DNA of 64,000 nucleotides from Pseudoteredinibacter isoporae_A. Its GTDB lineage: Bacteria; Pseudomonadota; Gammaproteobacteria; Pseudomonadales; Cellvibrionaceae. Location: assembly GCF_040372805.1 (NCBI RefSeq), contig NZ_BAABWJ010000001.1:682001-746000 (forward strand), read 5' to 3'. Below, piece by piece: positions 62,143-64,000 of this stretch (within the stretch, counting starts at the first letter, position 1; each line of letters starts with the position of its first letter). The notes beneath the pieces are model-generated. The model was not told where the DNA came from and did no database searches. It saw only the letters and a program-made list of their open reading frames with translations. Position numbers and translations under genes: made by a program.

Positions 62143-62760
62143 ATGAGTAACAGCGGTACTCTCTATACGGTATCTGCGCCCTCTGGCGCCGGCAAAACCA
62201 GCCTGGTCAAAGCTTTGATCGACAACCTGAGTGATGTTCAGGTTTCCATCTCCCACACCACCCGAGCCATGCGCCCAGGGGAGGAAGATGGCGTGAACTA
62301 TCACTTTGTCTCCCAGGAGAGATTTCAAGAGATGCTGGGCAATAGCGCCTTTCTGGAGCATGCCGAGGTATTCGGCAACTGGTACGGCACCTCTCAAGCC
62401 TGGGTGGAAGAAACCCTGGCCAGAGGAGGCGATGTGATTCTGGAAATCGACTGGCAGGGTGCTCAACAGGTGAAACGCTTGATGCCAGAAACACTTGGGG
62501 TATTTATCCTCCCTCCGAGCCAATCGGCCCTTCGCCAACGCCTGACCGGTCGTGGCCAGGACGATGACAGCATTATCGACGGGCGCATGGCGGAAGCGGT
62601 CAGTGAAATGAGCCACTATGTGGAAGCGGATTTTATCGTGATCAATGATGATTTTGAGGAAGCATTGATCGATTTTGAGGCTATCCTGCGCGGCCAACGC
62701 TTACAACAAGGCAAGCAACAACAGCGCCATAAAACTCTCCTGCAGGAACTGCTGAAATAG
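62143..62760 (+). CDS. gmk: Guanylate kinase
   Basis: Cytoplasmic enzyme of 205 residues phosphorylating GMP to GDP with ATP. P-loop SAPSGAGKTSLVKAL (about 9-23), GMP-binding SHTTRAMRPGEEDGVNYHFV (about 38-57), EIDWQGAQQVK and the lid RLTGRGQDDDSIIDGRM are all present. Its position next to rpoZ and spoT is the standard gammaproteobacterial order and links nucleotide supply with (p)ppGpp control. Confidence 0.97.
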   Translation: MSNSGTLYTVSAPSGAGKTSLVKALIDNLSDVQVSISHTTRAMRPGEEDGVNYHFVSQERFQEMLGNSAFLEHAEVFGNWYGTSQAWVEETLARGGDVILEIDWQGAQQVKRLMPETLGVFILPPSQSALRQRLTGRGQDDDSIIDGRMAEAVSEMSHYVEADFIVINDDFEEALIDFEAILRGQRLQQGKQQQRHKTLLQELLK

Positions 62761-62781
62761 GCGCCCATACACGACCAATGC

Positions 62782-62810
62782 TTGCCTGAGCTGGTCAAAA
62801 TGCGTACACT
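62782..62810 (+). promoter_or_regulatory. Sigma-70 promoter of rpoZ
   Basis: TTGCCT (62782-62787) and TACACT (62805-62810) are separated by exactly 17 bases, in the gmk-rpoZ gap about 140 bases before the rpoZ start. A 5' leader of about 130 bases is implied. Confidence 0.65.
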
Positions 62811-62947
62811 AGCGCCCCCTTTTTTATATCTGTCGCGATAAATTAGTCCCGAGCTTTTGCAAAAGCGCTTCTTTCGGGCTATAACTCAGCGACAGAAGAC
62901 ATTTGCCAAAGACCTGCCCCATGGCAGGCATATTGAAGGAAATACTG

Positions 62948-63208
62948 ATGGCCCGTATCACCGTTGAAGATTGCCTCAACCACGTTGATAACCGTTTTGA
63001 ACTGGTAATTGTAGGCAGCAAACGCGCCCGCCAGATTGCTGTCCAGGGCAAAGAGCCTATGGTTCCGGAAGAAAACGATAAGCCTACCGTTCTCGCTCTG
63101 CGCGAAATCGAAGAAGGCCTGATCGATCCGACCATGTTCGATGTTGAAGAAGACGAGCAGGACGAAATGCCCATCATGCCTCAGCAAGAGCCCGGCATCG
63201 AGCTGTAA
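62948..63208 (+). CDS. rpoZ: DNA-directed RNA polymerase omega subunit
   Basis: Omega subunit of 86 residues that helps assemble RNA polymerase and forms part of a (p)ppGpp site with the beta-prime subunit. MARITVEDCLNHVDNRFELV and VGSKRARQIAVQGKEP match the family. The C-terminal third is acidic, as in other gammaproteobacteria. The ATG at 62948 is the one giving the universal MARITVEDC start; the frame is open 45 bases upstream. Confidence 0.97.
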   Translation: MARITVEDCLNHVDNRFELVIVGSKRARQIAVQGKEPMVPEENDKPTVLALREIEEGLIDPTMFDVEEDEQDEMPIMPQQEPGIEL

Positions 63209-63265
63209 TCACACTACGAATGGCTCAGCCACCCGGCTGCCAATAGCCACGGAATGTGTTACTTT

Positions 63266-63308
63266 AAAAGCTAGGTACGTTAGCAAGAGCTAACGCCCTA
63301 GCTTTTTT
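63266..63308 (+). terminator. Rho-independent terminator between rpoZ and spoT
   Basis: Outer stem AAAAGCTAG/CTAGCTTTT and inner stem CGTTAGC/GCTAACG with loop AAGA, separated by a small internal bulge, ending in six T residues (63303-63308). It would end most rpoZ transcripts before spoT. Confidence 0.85.
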
Positions 63309-63369
63309 GTTTTCTGGCCGCCGTGTGATGTGATTTATCAACGGGGTTCTTGAGTTACTGGAGCCTACA

Positions 63370-64000
63370 TTGCAAACCATTGAGTCCCTCAGCAACCGAC
63401 TCTCATCTTATCTTGATTCCGAGCAAATCAACCTGGTGCGGCGCGCCTACTATTACGCCGAGCAGGCCCATGATGGCCAAACCCGACGTAGCGGTGAGCC
63501 CTACGTAACTCACCCCCTGGCCGTTGCAGGCATTTTGAGCTCCATGCACATGGACCATCAAAGCTTGATGGCCGCCATGCTACACGACGTGATTGAAGAC
63601 ACTGGCATTCCTAAAAAAGCGCTGGCCAATCAATTCGGCGATACCGTTGCCGAACTCGTCGACGGCGTGAGCAAGCTGACCCAGATTGAGTTTGGTTCAC
63701 GCGAAGAAAAACAGGCCGAAAACTTTCAGAAAATGGCCCTTGCAATGGCCAATGACATTCGTGTCATCTTGGTAAAGCTGGCCGACCGTCTTCATAATAT
63801 GCGAACGCTGGGCGCTCTGGCATCGGAAAAGATGCGACGTATCGCCACCGAAACCCTCGATATCTACGCCCCTATTGCTCACCGCCTCGGTATGAACGAT
63901 ATGCGTATCGAATTCGAGAACCGTGGTTTTTCTGCCATGTACCCACTGCGAGCGCGACGCCTGCAAGCCGCTTTGCAGGAAGCGCGAGGCAATCGCAAAG
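63370..64000 (+). CDS. spoT: Bifunctional (p)ppGpp synthetase/hydrolase SpoT (5' part, runs off the window)
   Basis: Only the first 210 codons are present. They encode the N-terminal HD hydrolase domain: SGEPYVTHPLAVAGIL (about 38-53), LHDVIEDTGIP with the metal-binding His-Asp (about 71-81), DGVSKLTQIEFGSREEKQAENF, and ILVKLADRLHNMRTLG (about 136-151), then the beginning of the synthetase region (YPLRARR). The start is TTG at 63370 with TGGAG 6 bases upstream; alignment with known SpoT N-termini fits this start, and no in-frame ATG is suitable. The protein controls the stringent response. Confidence 0.95.
   Translation, partial: MQTIESLSNRLSSYLDSEQINLVRRAYYYAEQAHDGQTRRSGEPYVTHPLAVAGILSSMHMDHQSLMAAMLHDVIEDTGIPKKALANQFGDTVAELVDGVSKLTQIEFGSREEKQAENFQKMALAMANDIRVILVKLADRLHNMRTLGALASEKMRRIATETLDIYAPIAHRLGMNDMRIEFENRGFSAMYPLRARRLQAALQEARGNRK

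Noticed and set aside
1..64000. tRNA, rRNA, insertion sequences, prophage, integrase or attachment sites
   Set aside because: No transposase or integrase protein, terminal repeats, or cloverleaf/rRNA-like sequence was recognised in any intergenic space; base composition appears even across the window.

Overview
The window looks like the chromosome of a free-living, probably marine gammaproteobacterium of the Pseudomonadales/Cellvibrionales type. Base composition is near 50 % GC. The core gene orders are typical of that group: hisB-hisH-hisA-hisF, rph divergent from yicC, gmk-rpoZ-spoT and mksF-mksE-mksB. A Fur-controlled small RNA resembling PrrF of pseudomonads points the same way. I saw no tRNA, rRNA, insertion sequence, prophage or CRISPR array.

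Layout. 1-3.6 kb: hydroxyproline catabolism (4-hydroxyproline epimerase, ketoglutarate semialdehyde dehydrogenase, GntR/FCD regulator). 3.6-5.9 kb: a run of small genes (glycine/cysteine-rich domain protein, Rof-like Rho-binding protein, methyltransferase). 5.9-10.4 kb: a POT-type peptide transporter divergent from a large lipoprotein metallopeptidase. Their shared control region carries the same palindromic operator as the epimerase promoter, so 1-10.4 kb may be one peptide/hydroxyproline regulon. 10.5-16.7 kb: small exported and amphi-Trp proteins, an SDR enzyme and an RND efflux pair. 17-19.6 kb: a Zur-box-controlled zinc TonB receptor and a small His/Cys exported protein. 19.6-22.7 kb: histidine biosynthesis. 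22.7-25.4 kb: nitrilase-family enzyme, AraC regulator and the PrrF-like sRNA under a near-perfect Fur box. 25.4-28.7 kb: ThuA, GMC oxidoreductase and its Tat-exported small subunit. 28.8-33.5 kb: GNAT, parvulin, DbpA, L-2-hydroxyglutarate oxidase and dipeptidase. 33.7-41.6 kb: SstT, an esterase, a membrane-bound ToxR-like regulator, DUF2058, SUKH, GNAT, a molybdopterin oxidoreductase and a VOC protein. 41.8-43.5 kb: rph and yicC.

43.5-50.8 kb: a long intergenic region with a TTTGGG hexanucleotide tandem array leads into a tightly packed six-gene unit. It holds a di-haem peroxidase-like protein, a cupredoxin, a di-haem cytochrome c, a PAS histidine kinase, a receiver-HDOD protein and a receiver with a degenerate HD-GYP domain. 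This is the best candidate here for an undescribed redox-coupled signalling system.

51-56.8 kb: an MksFEB (JetABC-like) condensin with no nuclease gene. 56.8-59.2 kb: a small GTPase divergent from a receiver-CheC protein and a PAS protein. 59.7-64 kb: PIN-PhoH, YpfJ-type metallopeptidase, gmk, rpoZ and the 5' part of spoT, which runs off the right edge.

All functions come from reading motifs, gene order and intergenic sequence by eye. No database search was run.
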